Assembly: GCF_001562115.1 (NCBI RefSeq)
Contig: NZ_CP013926.1
Location: forward strand, 248,001 to 312,000
Direction: 5' to 3'
DNA: 64,000 nucleotides
Source of the DNA: Alteromonas stellipolaris
GTDB lineage: Bacteria; Pseudomonadota; Gammaproteobacteria; Enterobacterales; Alteromonadaceae
Shown: one piece after another, positions 28,959 to 39,400 of the stretch
Layout: each line of letters opens with the position of its first letter
Position numbering within the stretch: the first letter of the stretch is position 1
Program-made: the position numbers and the translations under genes
Notes under the pieces: model-generated
What the model was told of the DNA's origin: nothing
The model's database searches: none
What the model saw: the letters and a program-made list of their open reading frames with translations, nothing else

Positions 28959-30090
28959 CCAGTTACTTTCATCAGAATTTACACGTTGTTTCGGCACAGA
29001 GCTTACGCTTATTGCCCACGCGCCAGGTCGAGTGAACCTAATCGGTGAGCACACCGACTACAACGAAGGATTTGTGTTTCCAGCCGCCATTAACTTTGGT
29101 ACTTGGGTTGCTGCATCAAAACGTGATGACAACGACATTGTTGTGACAGCCCTTGATTATGAAAACCAACAAAACCAGTTTTCATTGGCTGATATTCAGT
29201 ATGATGATAATCAAGGCTGGGCCAACTATGTGCGTGGCGTGGTCAAAGTCCTTAAAGATGCCTTACCCGATTTTGCTGGTGCTAATCTTGTTGTAACAGG
29301 CAACGTGCCACAAGGCGCGGGTTTAAGCTCATCTGCTTCTTTTGAAATCGCTATTTTGAAAGCCCTTAGCGCATTATATGAATTACCGTTAGACGGTGTT
29401 CAAGCGGCCTTACTTGGTCAGAAAGCTGAAAACACCTTTGTGGGTTGTTCGTGCGGTATTATGGATCAACTGGTATCGGCCATGGGTCACGAAGGAAGTG
29501 CAATGTTGCTTGATTGCCAATCACTGGCGATTGAACATTCTCCACTGCCTTCATCACATCAAATTGTGATCATTAACTCAAATGTAAAACGTGGCTTAGT
29601 AGACAGCGAATACAATTTGCGTCGTGAACAGTGTGAGCAAGGCGCATCGTTATTAAGCGTTCCTTCGTTGCGTGAAGCGACTATTGAAATGCTCGAAACC
29701 GCTAAGCCTCATATGCCTGAAGTGGTTTATCGCCGTGCCCGTCATATTATTACTGAAAACGCTCGTACATTAAGTGCAAGTGAAGCATTGAAGATAGGTG
29801 ATATCACTACGGTGAGCGAGGCGATGGCTGAATCTCATGTTTCTATGCGCGATGACTTTGAAATTACCGTACCGCCAATTGACTACCTTGTAGAGATTAT
29901 TGGCGAAGTGTTAGGTCAAACCGGTGGCGTTCGCATGACTGGCGGCGGTTTTGGTGGCTGCGTTGTGGCGTTAGTTCCAACCGACTCAGTGGTTGCGGTT
30001 AAGCAAGTGGTGGCCGACAAGTACTTCGATGAGACGGGCTACAAAGCCGATATTTATGTATGCACAGCCACTCAAGGTGCCTTTGCTTAA
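28951..30090 (+). CDS. galK: Galactokinase (GalK)
   Basis: GHMP-family kinase phosphorylating alpha-D-galactose at C1. The 379-residue length is standard. Motifs: galactose-binding [21 protein letters not shown] (in part), ATP-binding [15 protein letters not shown], catalytic Asp region [14 protein letters not shown] and C-terminal [13 protein letters not shown]. Its start lies inside the end of galT, so translation is probably coupled. Confidence 0.97.
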   Translation: MDNQLLSSEFTRCFGTELTLIAHAPGRVNLIGEHTDYNEGFVFPAAINFGTWVAASKRDDNDIVVTALDYENQQNQFSLADIQYDDNQGWANYVRGVVKVLKDALPDFAGANLVVTGNVPQGAGLSSSASFEIAILKALSALYELPLDGVQAALLGQKAENTFVGCSCGIMDQLVSAMGHEGSAMLLDCQSLAIEHSPLPSSHQIVIINSNVKRGLVDSEYNLRREQCEQGASLLSVPSLREATIEMLETAKPHMPEVVYRRARHIITENARTLSASEALKIGDITTVSEAMAESHVSMRDDFEITVPPIDYLVEIIGEVLGQTGGVRMTGGGFGGCVVALVPTDSVVAVKQVVADKYFDETGYKADIYVCTATQGAFA

Positions 30091-30360
30091 TTTTTCATGT
30101 AATACACAAGCCCCCCGTTAACGATTACTTGTGCCCCTTGCGTTGTTTTGAATTTCAAGATAACGCTTTTTTTTGCCTTAAATTTATATTTCTTGTTCAT
30201 CCAAGTTAATGAAATGTGATATTAATGATGCGCTTTTTGGCGAAGTCATAAAGAAAGTCATGGTGTGGACTTTAACTTTAATAATAATACCAATAGCCTT
30301 CATCGACCCTGCATCGAGAAAATTCGCACCGCAAAACTAAAATAATCGTTGGGAAAAACT

Positions 30361-31923
30361 ATGAAATTAGCATCGTTAGATATCACAGTGTTTGTGATCT
30401 ATGTGGTGGCGCTTATCGGCATCGCATGGTGGGTATCAAGGGAAAAGCAGGGGCACGAAAAAGATACAAACGACTACTTCTTAGCAGGCTCTAGCTTGCC
30501 TTGGTGGGCAATAGGGGCATCGCTGATTGCTGCTAATATATCGGCAGAGCAGATCATTGGTATGTCAGGCTCTGGCTACCAGCTGGGATTAGCTATTGCC
30601 TCTTATGAGTGGATGGCAGCCATCACACTTATTATTGTAGGAAAATACTTTTTACCCATTTTCTTAAAGCACAAAATATATACCATGCCGCAGTTCTTAG
30701 AGCAGCGTTACGACCATCGCGTACGTAAAGTCATGGCAGTATTTTGGTTAGGGGTTTACGTATTTGTAAACTTAACCGCGGTATTGTGGTTAGGTGCCTT
30801 GGCCATTAACACTATTGCTGGTGTGGACATGGTTTACGGAATGATATTCCTAGGTGCTTTCTCACTAGCTTATTCGCTATACGGCGGGCTAAAAGCCGTG
30901 GCACTCACCGACATTATTCAAGTGGTACTGTTGATATTCGGCGGCTTGTTTTTATCCTATACTGCGCTTAATTTAATCAGTGGTGGTAATGGCCCTATTC
31001 AAGGTTTTATTGACCTAAGTAACCAGCTACCTGAAAAATTCGATATGATTTTATCGAAAGATAATCCGCATTATATGGACTTGCCGGGCATTTCAGTCCT
31101 CATTGGTGGTATGTGGATAATGAACCTGTCGTACTGGGGCTTTAACCAATACATTATTCAGCGCACACTGGCGGCGAAAAGCCTACAAGAAGCCCAAAAA
31201 GGGATTGCGTTTGCGGCATTCCTTAAACTGTTAATGCCATTGATTGTGGTGTTACCAGGCATTGCGGCAGTGCTATTAGTGCCGGAGCTTTCAAAGCCTG
31301 ATCAAGCCTACCCATCACTAATGAGCATGATGCCAGTAGGGTTGAAAGGGATTATTTTTGCCGCGTTAGTAGCAGCGATAGTATCGTCGTTAGCTTCGAT
31401 GACCAACAGTGTATCGACCATTTTCACTATGGATTTATACAAAGATAAACGCCCAAATGAAAGCCAACATCACTATGTGAAGGTAGGCCGAATTGTTAGC
31501 TTTGTATCACTTATTATTGCCATGATTACCGCAAAACCATTATTGGGTAATTTCGATCAAGCCTTTCAATATATACAAGAATTTACAGGCTTCTTTACGC
31601 CAGGTATTTGCGCCTTGTTTGTATTGGGTATGTTCTGGAAGAAAACCACCGCGACCGGTGGACTGTGCGCGGCATTAGGTTCGTTTGTTCTTAGTATAGT
31701 ATTCCGTCAATTCTGGCCTGAACTGCCGTTTATTGACCGTGTTGGTATCGTGTTCTTACTTTGTGTTTCTGTGGCAATCATCGTGTCGCTTGCCGAGAAA
31801 AAAGGTGTACATGAAAATGCGGTAGATTTAGATGAGGTCGAATTCGCCACAACGAAAGGGTTTAATATTGCAGCCTTCGCCGTAGTGTGTTTGCTTATCG
31901 CCTTCTACGGCGCTTGGTGGTAA
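30361..31923 (+). CDS. Sodium/galactose symporter, vSGLT-like (SSS family)
   Basis: Inner-membrane Na+/sugar cotransporter of the solute:sodium symporter family, closely resembling Vibrio vSGLT. Shared segments include DYFLAGSSLPWWAIGASLIAANISAEQ (parts: DYFLAG, AANISAEQ), SGYQLGLAIASYEW, NLSYWGFNQYIIQRTLAAKS and FQYIQEFTGFFTPGI. The residues that bind galactose in vSGLT (Asn/Gln in AANISAEQ, Glu in ASYEW, Asn in GFNQY) are kept. I start at the ATG at 30361 (520 residues); a TTG 12 bases earlier is also open. Being downstream of galK strongly supports galactose as substrate. The 270-bp gap before it holds a weak operator-like GTTAACGATTAC near 30117. Confidence 0.94.
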   Translation: MKLASLDITVFVIYVVALIGIAWWVSREKQGHEKDTNDYFLAGSSLPWWAIGASLIAANISAEQIIGMSGSGYQLGLAIASYEWMAAITLIIVGKYFLPIFLKHKIYTMPQFLEQRYDHRVRKVMAVFWLGVYVFVNLTAVLWLGALAINTIAGVDMVYGMIFLGAFSLAYSLYGGLKAVALTDIIQVVLLIFGGLFLSYTALNLISGGNGPIQGFIDLSNQLPEKFDMILSKDNPHYMDLPGISVLIGGMWIMNLSYWGFNQYIIQRTLAAKSLQEAQKGIAFAAFLKLLMPLIVVLPGIAAVLLVPELSKPDQAYPSLMSMMPVGLKGIIFAALVAAIVSSLASMTNSVSTIFTMDLYKDKRPNESQHHYVKVGRIVSFVSLIIAMITAKPLLGNFDQAFQYIQEFTGFFTPGICALFVLGMFWKKTTATGGLCAALGSFVLSIVFRQFWPELPFIDRVGIVFLLCVSVAIIVSLAEKKGVHENAVDLDEVEFATTKGFNIAAFAVVCLLIAFYGAWW

Positions 31924-31986
31924 AGACTGCTGCTGGTAAAGCGCTGCTGGCGGTAAAAAGCCACTGGAGGTAGAAAGTAACTGGTA

Positions 31987-32028
31987 ATGGTTTGGGCGCT
32001 TAATCTATCAAGCGCCCAATAAAACCAT
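31987..32028. terminator. Hairpin between the galactose symporter gene and ssb
   Basis: GGGCGCTT and AAGCGCCC form a perfect stem around AATCTATC, extended by ATGGTTT/AAACCAT with a small bulge. It probably ends the gal transcript, although the T run is only present when read on the - strand. The preceding 60 bp (31928-31988) are a degenerate tandem array of a CTGGTAAAG-like unit. Confidence 0.55.
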
Positions 32029-32221
32029 GCGAAAGTTCAGCCGACAAGCTATGAATATTTTGATAGCGTTCAAATTTGAAAGCGAGTGGGAAAGAAAAAA
32101 CTTAATTTCTCCCGTTCAAAATAAGATATACTAATCGGCTAATATCGATGAAACTTTCGCACTTGTTGTTGTCACAAAGTGATAGATCAGCAAGGCACTA
32201 AATACGTTACAGGAGACACCA

Positions 32222-32809
32222 ATGGCAACGAAAGGCGTTAACAAGGTCATACTTGTGGGAAATCTAGGTAATGATCCTGAAGTACGATACATGCCTAACG
32301 GTAACGCCGTTGCGAACCTAAGCTTGGCTACCAGCGAAAGCTGGAAAGATCCGCAAGGCCAAATGCAGGAACGCACTGAGTGGCACCGCCTTACTATGTA
32401 CCGTCGCTTAGCAGAAATTGCCGGAGAATACCTGAAGAAGGGTTCTCAAATTTACGTTGAAGGTAAATTGCAAACGCGTAAGTGGCAAGATCAGTCAGGC
32501 CAAGACCGTTACACCACAGAAATCATTGTAGACCAAATGCAAATGCTTGGTGGTCGCGGTGGCGAAGGTGGTGGTGGTAATGCGGGTGGCGGTTATCAAC
32601 GCCCTCAGAACAACCAGCAAGGTGGGTATCAGCAACAAGGTGGTCAAAGCCAAGGCGGTTATCAGCAGCAAGGCGGCCAGAGCCAAGGTGGTCAAAATCA
32701 AGGCGGTTATCAACAACAAGCGCCTAACCAAGGCGGTGGTCAGTCACAGCCTAAGCAGCCTCCAATGGCTGAGCCGGACTTTGATTTTGATGACGATATT
32801 CCGTTCTAG
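32222..32809 (+). CDS. ssb: Single-stranded DNA-binding protein (SSB)
   Basis: Essential tetrameric protein coating single-stranded DNA in replication and repair. The OB fold occupies residues 1-112 ([58 protein letters not shown]). A flexible linker of about 70 residues consists of Gly/Gln repeats such as [11 protein letters not shown]. The acidic C-terminal tip DFDDDIPF is the docking peptide for partner proteins. AGGAGA lies six bases upstream of the ATG. A terminator follows. In many relatives ssb is close to uvrA; here about 10 kb separate them. Confidence 0.98.
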   Translation: MATKGVNKVILVGNLGNDPEVRYMPNGNAVANLSLATSESWKDPQGQMQERTEWHRLTMYRRLAEIAGEYLKKGSQIYVEGKLQTRKWQDQSGQDRYTTEIIVDQMQMLGGRGGEGGGGNAGGGYQRPQNNQQGGYQQQGGQSQGGYQQQGGQSQGGQNQGGYQQQAPNQGGGQSQPKQPPMAEPDFDFDDDIPF

Positions 32810-32844
32810 TCTTCCAACCTTTACAGTGTAAAGAAATTTTCATG

Positions 32845-32872
32845 AAAAGCCCTGTTAATACAGGGTTTTTTT
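32845..32872 (+). terminator. Rho-independent terminator after ssb
   Basis: AAAAGCCCTG / CAGGGTTTTT arms with a TTAATA loop and a seven-base T run. It marks the boundary between ssb and the secondary-metabolite region. Confidence 0.88.
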
Positions 32873-32966
32873 AAGAAAATTTATTAGATATTATGATTGA
32901 TTTTGTCGAGAACGCATCAAAATACATTTGCTCAGACAAAGCGGAGTGTTGAAGCGATGCTGACCG

Positions 32967-33737
32967 TTATAACACACTGGGCGACTGTCGGGTTAATCGT
33001 TCTTGGGATGGGCGTAAGATTTGCTTTGATTTTAAGTGTTCGATGATATCTGTCGTGTTCTCATCGCCCAGCGTCTCTGCAAGGTCAAGTAATGCCTGAT
33101 CTCTTTCGCCATTAATCTTTCTTAAAATGCGATTATTTTTTATATCAAAAATAAATTGCTTATCTGATAACGTCTTGGTTTGCATAATGTTGACTGAAAT
33201 ACTCAGATCATTGGGTGGGATTTGTGTATGAATGTCAGAATTTATCCCCATGTGCAACACGTTGCCAGGTTTGAGCTGATACTGTTCATGACCATAAATC
33301 GGTACGCTCTCTCCCGATATACCTTCAATAGAGTTTACATCATATTGATAAATATCAGTTTTATAACCATCACCTAGGTAACCCAGGGTGATGAGGTTAA
33401 AGTTATGGTCGTGCGGAATATCGTAAATAAACGCTTTGTCTGACGCCAACCCCGACGCTGGCATCCAAATTGGTGCTCTTACATTAAAATATTTCTCTTG
33501 CGCAATCATGAAAACCTGAAATGTATAGAAATTCTTGTCTTCCTTTGTGAAATCTTTGAGCAGTGAGTTGAGATGCAAGGTTAAGAATCGTCGATTATTG
33601 TAAAGCTTTTTCAGGGCAAGGATTGATTCTTCAATATGATTGTCATCAAAAATTTTTGTATCAAATGATCGCAATAAATCAATTAACTCATCTAATTCAA
33701 TACTTTCATTGATCGGCTGCTGATATATCTTTGCCAT
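32967..33737 (-). CDS. Cupin-like protein of unknown function, linked to HEAT protein and short ORF
   Basis: A 256-residue protein not recognised as a named family. Residues about 108-190 look like a cupin barrel: DIPHDHNFNLITLGYLGDG fits motif 1 (two His, as HDHNF) and LKPGNVLHMGINSDIHTQI fits motif 2 (Pro-Gly turn, then two His). Such a pattern can bind Fe(II) or another metal, so an oxygenase-type activity is possible but unproven. The last 45 residues (ERDQALLDLAETLGDENTTDII) resemble a HEAT-like helical hairpin. No signal peptide or membrane segment. It starts 2 bp after the HEAT gene, so the two are co-translated, downstream of a 36-codon ORF. Last gene of the leftward unit. Confidence 0.7.
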   Translation of the reverse strand: MAKIYQQPINESIELDELIDLLRSFDTKIFDDNHIEESILALKKLYNNRRFLTLHLNSLLKDFTKEDKNFYTFQVFMIAQEKYFNVRAPIWMPASGLASDKAFIYDIPHDHNFNLITLGYLGDGYKTDIYQYDVNSIEGISGESVPIYGHEQYQLKPGNVLHMGINSDIHTQIPPNDLSISVNIMQTKTLSDKQFIFDIKNNRILRKINGERDQALLDLAETLGDENTTDIIEHLKSKQILRPSQERLTRQSPSVL

Positions 33738-33739
33738 CT

Positions 33740-34582
33740 TTATATACCATTCATAGTTAGTGATTCATGAGCCGCCAGGCGAATTTCATGGTGCGGGTCG
33801 TTCAAAGCATCTTTCAAAAGCTCTTCAGCGTGCTCTGGACTAAGAAACGCCATGGTTTCGATGGCTGACCAGCGTAAAAAATGTTGATGATGATTCCGAG
33901 CGATTTTCGCAATGATAGGAATCGAATTCGCATCGCCAATCGATTTAAGTGCATTCATGGCGCTTTCCAGTCTAGAGCTACCTACGTCGGCCGCGGAGGG
34001 ATAAAGCATGGTTTTAGACTTTGGATCGAAATTCCACACAATGTCACTATGTTTAAGTGCACTCACTTCAAACATCGCTAATTTATCAATCTTTAATATT
34101 TGCATTCCAGTGTCACCAGCGTGAAGCATAACGCTGTGTCCGTTTCGGAAGGTGACTTTCTCGCATTTCTGAATTTTTCTTTGTGCCTCGAAGTTGTTGT
34201 CGTTTTCGACGGCTTCAAATTCATAAATAATGGCTTCACATACTCCATCGCCATGAAAAAAAATGAACATATCGTTCGGCGTCAAAAAATGAGGTTCATT
34301 TGCGTTGTGAGGCGAACCCTTAAGGATCTTAATCACAAAATTTGCCACATCACTTTTGGCTATACGCCATGTTAGCGATGTAGTTTCCTCGTTGATTGAT
34401 TCGCTCGATAGCGACGCTGAATTATTACGCAGTAGAATATCAGGGAGGTTTTCATTGACCAACTGAGAGAGTTCTCCCGTTTGTAATAACCTCTCAATTT
34501 TCGTCCGCGAAGCAGATTCATCAGGTGGTGACGACACAATATCGTTAATCGGGTGGTTACTATTCTCTTGAATTAAAAACAA
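33740..34582 (-). CDS. HEAT-repeat protein of unknown function; TTG start
   Basis: A 280-residue cytoplasmic protein. The C-terminal 85 residues form HEAT-type helical repeats (LESAMNALKSIGDANSIPIIAKIA; FLRWSAIETMAFLS; DPHHEIRLAAHESL, quoted in parts). Residues about 65-180 may be a second, degenerate beta-barrel like a cupin (FRNGHSVMLHAGDTGMQILKI), judged by eye. HEAT repeats usually bind other proteins or peptides. The start is a TTG with GAGGAGA five to six bases upstream. It lies 128 bp downstream of the 36-codon ORF and 2 bp upstream of the cupin-like gene. It could be a peptide-binding partner, which is inference. Confidence 0.7.
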   Translation of the reverse strand: MFLIQENSNHPINDIVSSPPDESASRTKIERLLQTGELSQLVNENLPDILLRNNSASLSSESINEETTSLTWRIAKSDVANFVIKILKGSPHNANEPHFLTPNDMFIFFHGDGVCEAIIYEFEAVENDNNFEAQRKIQKCEKVTFRNGHSVMLHAGDTGMQILKIDKLAMFEVSALKHSDIVWNFDPKSKTMLYPSAADVGSSRLESAMNALKSIGDANSIPIIAKIARNHHQHFLRWSAIETMAFLSPEHAEELLKDALNDPHHEIRLAAHESLTMNGI

Positions 34583-34710
34583 GAAGTTCTCCTCTTTGCT
34601 AGACTTAAACTACAGACAGTGAATATCACCACATACATAGGATTAATTTGCACTGCGAAAAGCATCCTACAGCGAGTGTGTGATGATATTTATTTGAAGG
34701 CAGTCAATAC

Positions 34711-34821
34711 TTAGCTAGCAGAACCATGTCTGCCGATAAACACGACGAAACATGGTGTATTATTTGTAAGGGCTCCCTTGTCGGCTGCTTGTACTATATT
34801 TTTCAGCTTTGCAATTTTCAT
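34711..34821 (-). CDS. 36-residue ORF, candidate precursor peptide
   Basis: A short ORF with a strong ribosome-binding site (AGAGGA seven bases before the ATG) lies in the 333-bp gap between the phosphopantetheinyl transferase and HEAT genes. The peptide begins MKIAKLKNIVQAADKGALTN and ends NTPCFVVFIGRHGSAS. The first half is charged and probably helical, like a RiPP leader; the second half is a hydrophobic strand with one Cys, then a Gly/His/Ser tail. No signal peptide. It is on the same strand as the HEAT and cupin-like genes. It may be the precursor they act on. Whether it is translated is not shown by sequence alone. The rest of the gap is A/T-rich with no other gene. Confidence 0.5.
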   Translation of the reverse strand: MKIAKLKNIVQAADKGALTNNTPCFVVFIGRHGSAS

Positions 34822-34915
34822 TGTTAATTCCTCTATTTGGTATAGATTTAAAATTACTAATTAAACTTTTCTAATAATGTTGATTTTTTTATTCTGGTTA
34901 AATTCTCTTTGGTTT

Positions 34916-35668
34916 TTATGTTGTTTTCTCTCCCTTTGCCTTAATTTTTATTAGCGTGATGTAATGGTTGTTATATTTAGTGTAGGAACCATGGAAAACA
35001 CCATCGGTTGGCGTATTTTTTCCCAGTAAATACGGAATAACGATGTTGAAATGTGCGTTGCGTTCATCTACATGCACGATTTCCGATGCGCTAAAATCTA
35101 AATATTGCGGAATAAACTGAAAAATAGCTTTGAACAAGCTCTCTTTTGCGGAGTAAACAAATGTAACGGCTTCGCTTTCATTCATCGCAAGCGTATTAAA
35201 ATATTTGCGTTCATTGTTAGACATGACCAAACGATGCACATCGTTTGCTACGCCTAAAGACATGATAGGTTCTATGTCTACGCCCAGTGCAATGTGCTTT
35301 TGTCGTATTGAAGAAATACATATTGCTATTGAGTCACTGTGCGAAATTGACCCAATCGTTCCAGGCGGCCAAACTGGTGCGCGTTCAATACTCCGACCCA
35401 CTTGCTTGTCTGGCACGTTTATATGTTTCAAGGCTTGCTGTGCTGCATACCGTCCAGCCAGAAATTCAGCTTGCCGTTTGTAAACTGCGCTGTTTAATTC
35501 CACTGGTTTTTCTATATTCAGCGCTTCAAAATAATTTGGATGGAAATGGTGTGGCACAAAATGACATACACTCAAACATATGTTCGTGCTATCAAGGAAA
35601 CGCGTTGTTTGCTTTGAGACAAACCGTGTGAGAGCCGACTGTTTAGATGTTAGCGCGAGGCTATTCAT
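34916..35668 (-). CDS. 4'-phosphopantetheinyl transferase (Sfp/EntD type)
   Basis: Transfers 4'-phosphopantetheine from CoA to the Ser of carrier domains, activating the NRPS proteins encoded to the right. The 250-residue protein shows WPPGTIGSISHSDSIAICI, the metal-binding ALGVDIEPI and SAKESLFKAIFQFIP motifs that define the EntD/Sfp family. It starts directly after the thioesterase stop (TAAATG) and is the last gene of the leftward pump/thioesterase operon. The four carrier domains nearby all carry the target Ser. Confidence 0.93.
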   Translation of the reverse strand: MNSLALTSKQSALTRFVSKQTTRFLDSTNICLSVCHFVPHHFHPNYFEALNIEKPVELNSAVYKRQAEFLAGRYAAQQALKHINVPDKQVGRSIERAPVWPPGTIGSISHSDSIAICISSIRQKHIALGVDIEPIMSLGVANDVHRLVMSNNERKYFNTLAMNESEAVTFVYSAKESLFKAIFQFIPQYLDFSASEIVHVDERNAHFNIVIPYLLGKNTPTDGVFHGSYTKYNNHYITLIKIKAKGEKTT

Positions 35669-36487
35669 TTAACTCACCATGTCCATTTTGGGTTTAGTGA
35701 ACAACGCAAAACACCGAACAATTAAACGGCTGATTTCAGGTATTACATGAGGGTTTTGGTTGATAAAAAAGTGTCCGCCAGAAAAACACCTTACGCACCA
35801 TGAGGACGTTGTAAATGATCCCCACTTTTTAACCAGCCCTTCGGGCACTTTATAATCTTCGTCGCCACATATCGCAGTTATCGGGCAGTCTAGAGGAATA
35901 GCTGTGCTAGTGTATTGTTCTGCTATTTTGAAATCCGCCCGAAAGGTAGGTTCCAGTAGGTGAAGCATTTCTTGACTCTCCCTCACCTCATCAGGTATCC
36001 CCCCCATTTCTAGAATAGTATTCATAAACTCTGAAGAGGGCAGCGAGTGTGTAGGAGAGGATACTTTAGGTCCATTAGGCGCTCTGCTGCCAGACGCAAT
36101 AAAATGCAAGGGAGCAGGATAACCAAGTTGCGTAGCACGTTTTGCAAACTCGTAGGCGACTCTGGCGCCTAAACTGTGTCCTAATAAAATGTAAGGCTTG
36201 CGCTCTAAAACGTCTGCCTCATCTAGTAGACAATTTACCAGAGCGTCCATATTATCGAAAGCGGGCTCAGCAAAGCGCGCCCCTCTGCCCGGTGCATGTA
36301 GCCCTAGCAATTCGATGTCCGCACCCAAAAAGTCAGCCCAGCTTTGAAACATGGATGCATTGCCTCCTGCACACGGGAAGCATATCAATTGATATGGGGC
36401 TGACGCATTTTCCACAACGGGTTTCAAAAGTCGCGGTTCAGTCGATTTGAGTAAACTATTTTTCATGTTCATCATTGCACTCTTCAC
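35669..36487 (-). CDS. Type II thioesterase of the NRPS cluster; GTG start
   Basis: Stand-alone editing thioesterase that frees mis-primed or stalled carrier domains. The 272-residue alpha/beta hydrolase has the nucleophile elbow GHSLGARVAYEF, the acid in CGDEDYKVPEG and the catalytic His in FSGGHFFI. FPCAGGNASMF is the typical oxyanion region. It overlaps the RND gene stop by GTGA, with in-frame ATGs 12-21 bases downstream as alternative starts. The next gene, the phosphopantetheinyl transferase, is immediately adjacent. Placed to serve the divergent NRPS. Confidence 0.92.
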   Translation of the reverse strand: MKSAMMNMKNSLLKSTEPRLLKPVVENASAPYQLICFPCAGGNASMFQSWADFLGADIELLGLHAPGRGARFAEPAFDNMDALVNCLLDEADVLERKPYILLGHSLGARVAYEFAKRATQLGYPAPLHFIASGSRAPNGPKVSSPTHSLPSSEFMNTILEMGGIPDEVRESQEMLHLLEPTFRADFKIAEQYTSTAIPLDCPITAICGDEDYKVPEGLVKKWGSFTTSSWCVRCFSGGHFFINQNPHVIPEISRLIVRCFALFTKPKMDMVS

Positions 36488-39400
36488 TGCTGAGGTTTTT
36501 GAGTAGTTTTTTTCAATCGAAACTTACTCAGTTGAGAACGATTTATAAGCTGTAGCTGTATTCCCCGCGTGTAGATGACAAAGAGCGCTGGTAGCAGCAA
36601 CAGGCTTATTAATGTCGCGAAGAGCACTGACCAGCCAAGTGACACAGCCATTGGAACTATAAGCTTTGCTTGTAAGCTAGTTTCGAACATCAAAGGGAGT
36701 ACGCCTGCAAACGTGGTGAGTGACGTGATCAATATGGGGCGAAAACGCACGCGCCCAGCCTCCATTATTGCCTGGACGCCGGCTATTCCACGCGCTTTAG
36801 CGTTATTAATGTAATCAATCATTACCAGAGAGTCATTGATTACGACACCTGCAGCGGCGACCAGACCAAACACGGACATTGTGCTTAGCGGTATCGAAAA
36901 TAGATAATGCCCTAACACAGCGCCGGTATAACTCAGTGGTATTGCGATTAACACCAGTAGAGGCTGGACATAGGACTTAAGCGGAACGGCCAGCATAATG
37001 TAAATACCAATAACACCGATACACAAGAACAGCAGTTGCTCACTCATCTGGCTATTTTGTTCCTGAATGTCACCGCCAAGCTCTGTGGATACGCCAGGAA
37101 ACTTTTGCATAATCATTGGTAAAATAGCTGACTTAATGACTGTAACAGCGTGGTGAGGCGATACAACTGAAGCATCAACTGAACCCCATACATAGACGTT
37201 TCTTACACCTTCTTCTCTGCGGATTGTGCTTGCTCCAGGAACAAGGGACAGGGCCGCAATATCGCCAAGCATGACTTCCTGACCAGAGGGCGAGGTTACA
37301 CGCGCATATTGCAGAGATGCTACTTCTCTTCTGATATTCGAGGGATAGCGAACTAAGACTCGGACTTCCTCGTTCCCGTTCATTACTCGTTGCGCTTCAC
37401 TTCCATAGAAGCCAAAGCCAACTTGAGTAGCAACATCTTTTAGTGTTAACCCCATATCATAAGCAACAGGTTTAAGGCTCAGTTGTATTTCTTTACTGGC
37501 CATATCCACCGACGAGTTAATATCAACCAGCCCATTCTGTTCTCTTAGTTCGTTGACAAGTGTTGATGCTGCAGTGCGAAGTTGCGCTATATCGGCTCCA
37601 TACAATCGATAGCCGAAGTCTCCGCCACTATCTGAGCCATTTAAATCATCCTTGATCGAGATAGCTTTAACGCCAGGTAGGGTGGGAATGGCTTCGCGCC
37701 AACGTCTTGATAGCTCGAACGTATCGTATGGTCGTGAGTCATCGTTCACGAGAGGAATGATTAGCCTTGACGCGGTTCTGCCATCACTTAGTGCCAGAAT
37801 ATCGCGAACCATTTTTTTTCCGAATTCCTGTTGGGTTTGTGCATCAACACCACGAACTACGCGTTCCACTTTTTTAAGCGTCTCAATAGTTCGCTCAACT
37901 GAGCTGTCGTTGGTCATTTGTATGCTTATCATCGGAAAGTCATGCGGAACACTTGGGTTCGCAACAAACTGGACTCGGTTTGACGTTACCAACGATAGTG
38001 TTACTACAAACACGGCAATGAATGCGGTCAGGGTCAACCAGGCATTGTGAATACATTTTTGCAGTAATGCCTGATAAGGACCTTTAATAAAGTGGTTGAG
38101 GTAGCCATTAAACCTAGCTCGCCATCGTGATTGATTCTGAGTCCCCAGAGTGAGCGTTGATAAATGTGCGGGCAAGATGAGCTTTGACTCAACCAAGCTA
38201 AACACCAGACACAGAATGGCTACCATCGCGATAGTGAAGAATGTGGCGCTGTCAGGCCCACTAGAAAATACAAACGGAAAGAATACAGCCATGGTCGTTA
38301 TTACGCCAAATGTAGCAGGTGTAGCGACTTTTTTGACGCCCGCGATGACGTTGTCGATGCGGCTACCTTTCGCTTCGACCTCAGTATAAACGCTCTCTGC
38401 CGTAACGATGGCATCATCAACAACAATTCCAAGCACCATAATAAAGGCAAAGAGTGAAATAATGTTGATACTTAGTCCAAATAGCGGCATCAACATTACC
38501 GCACCGAAAAAGCAAATAGGCAGCCCGGCCATTACCCACATGGCAAGTCGGAACCTAAGGAATATCGTTAAAAGCAGTGCAATTAGACATGCACCTTGCA
38601 GTAAGTTAGAAATCATCATCTGCAGGCGTGCATCAAGATAGTAAGTGTAGTCAACAAGCGTTTCCAACATCATCCCTGGCGGAAGTGTAAGGTTTTTCTG
38701 GATAATGTATTGCTTCACTGAGCTCGCGACATCCACAATGCTCTGCTCTTCAGTAGCATTAACAATCAGAGAAACCGCATTTCTACCTGAAAAAGTAAGG
38801 TAGCTTTCGCCATCTACATAATTGCGGGCTATGTGGGCAATCTCTCCCAGCAAGACTTTCCCGCTATCATTACCGTACTTAACCGGAATCGAAGCAAAGT
38901 CTTCCATTGATAGTGCTTGCTTGTCAGCTCGAATCGCAATGTTTCCTTGGTCAGACGTTATCATTCCAGCCGATTGTGTAAGTGAATGGTTAGATATTGA
39001 TGCAGATACGTCGTGGATGGTCAGGTTAAACGCCCTGAGTTTATCGGGAGAAATTTCTATCGCAATCTCGTCTTTCGGTGCTAATAGTTCAACCAAAGAG
39101 ACCTGGTCTAACAGAAGTAATTCGTCTTTTATCTTTTGACCGGCCAGCTTTAGCTGACTGGGCGCGATATCGCCAACCAAAGAGATTTCCATCACGTTTT
39201 TTGCCGCATTGTCCAGTGTTACCAGAGGTGGACTCATGCTTATAGGGAATGTCTCAATACTGGCGACCTGAGTTTTGACCTGTTCTAACGCCCGCGATTG
39301 GTTTGATTTATTCGCCAGCCGCAGTGTGAGTCTTCCTTGTCCTCGACTCGCATTCGAAATAACATTTTCAATTTCAGGAATACCTTTCAAGGTAGCTTCG

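Noticed and set aside
32495..32731. 78-codon ORF antisense to ssb, rich in Leu/Ile/Thr
   Set aside because: It is the reverse of the Gly/Gln repeat linker of SSB; composition is a by-product of the repeats and no start signal is visible.
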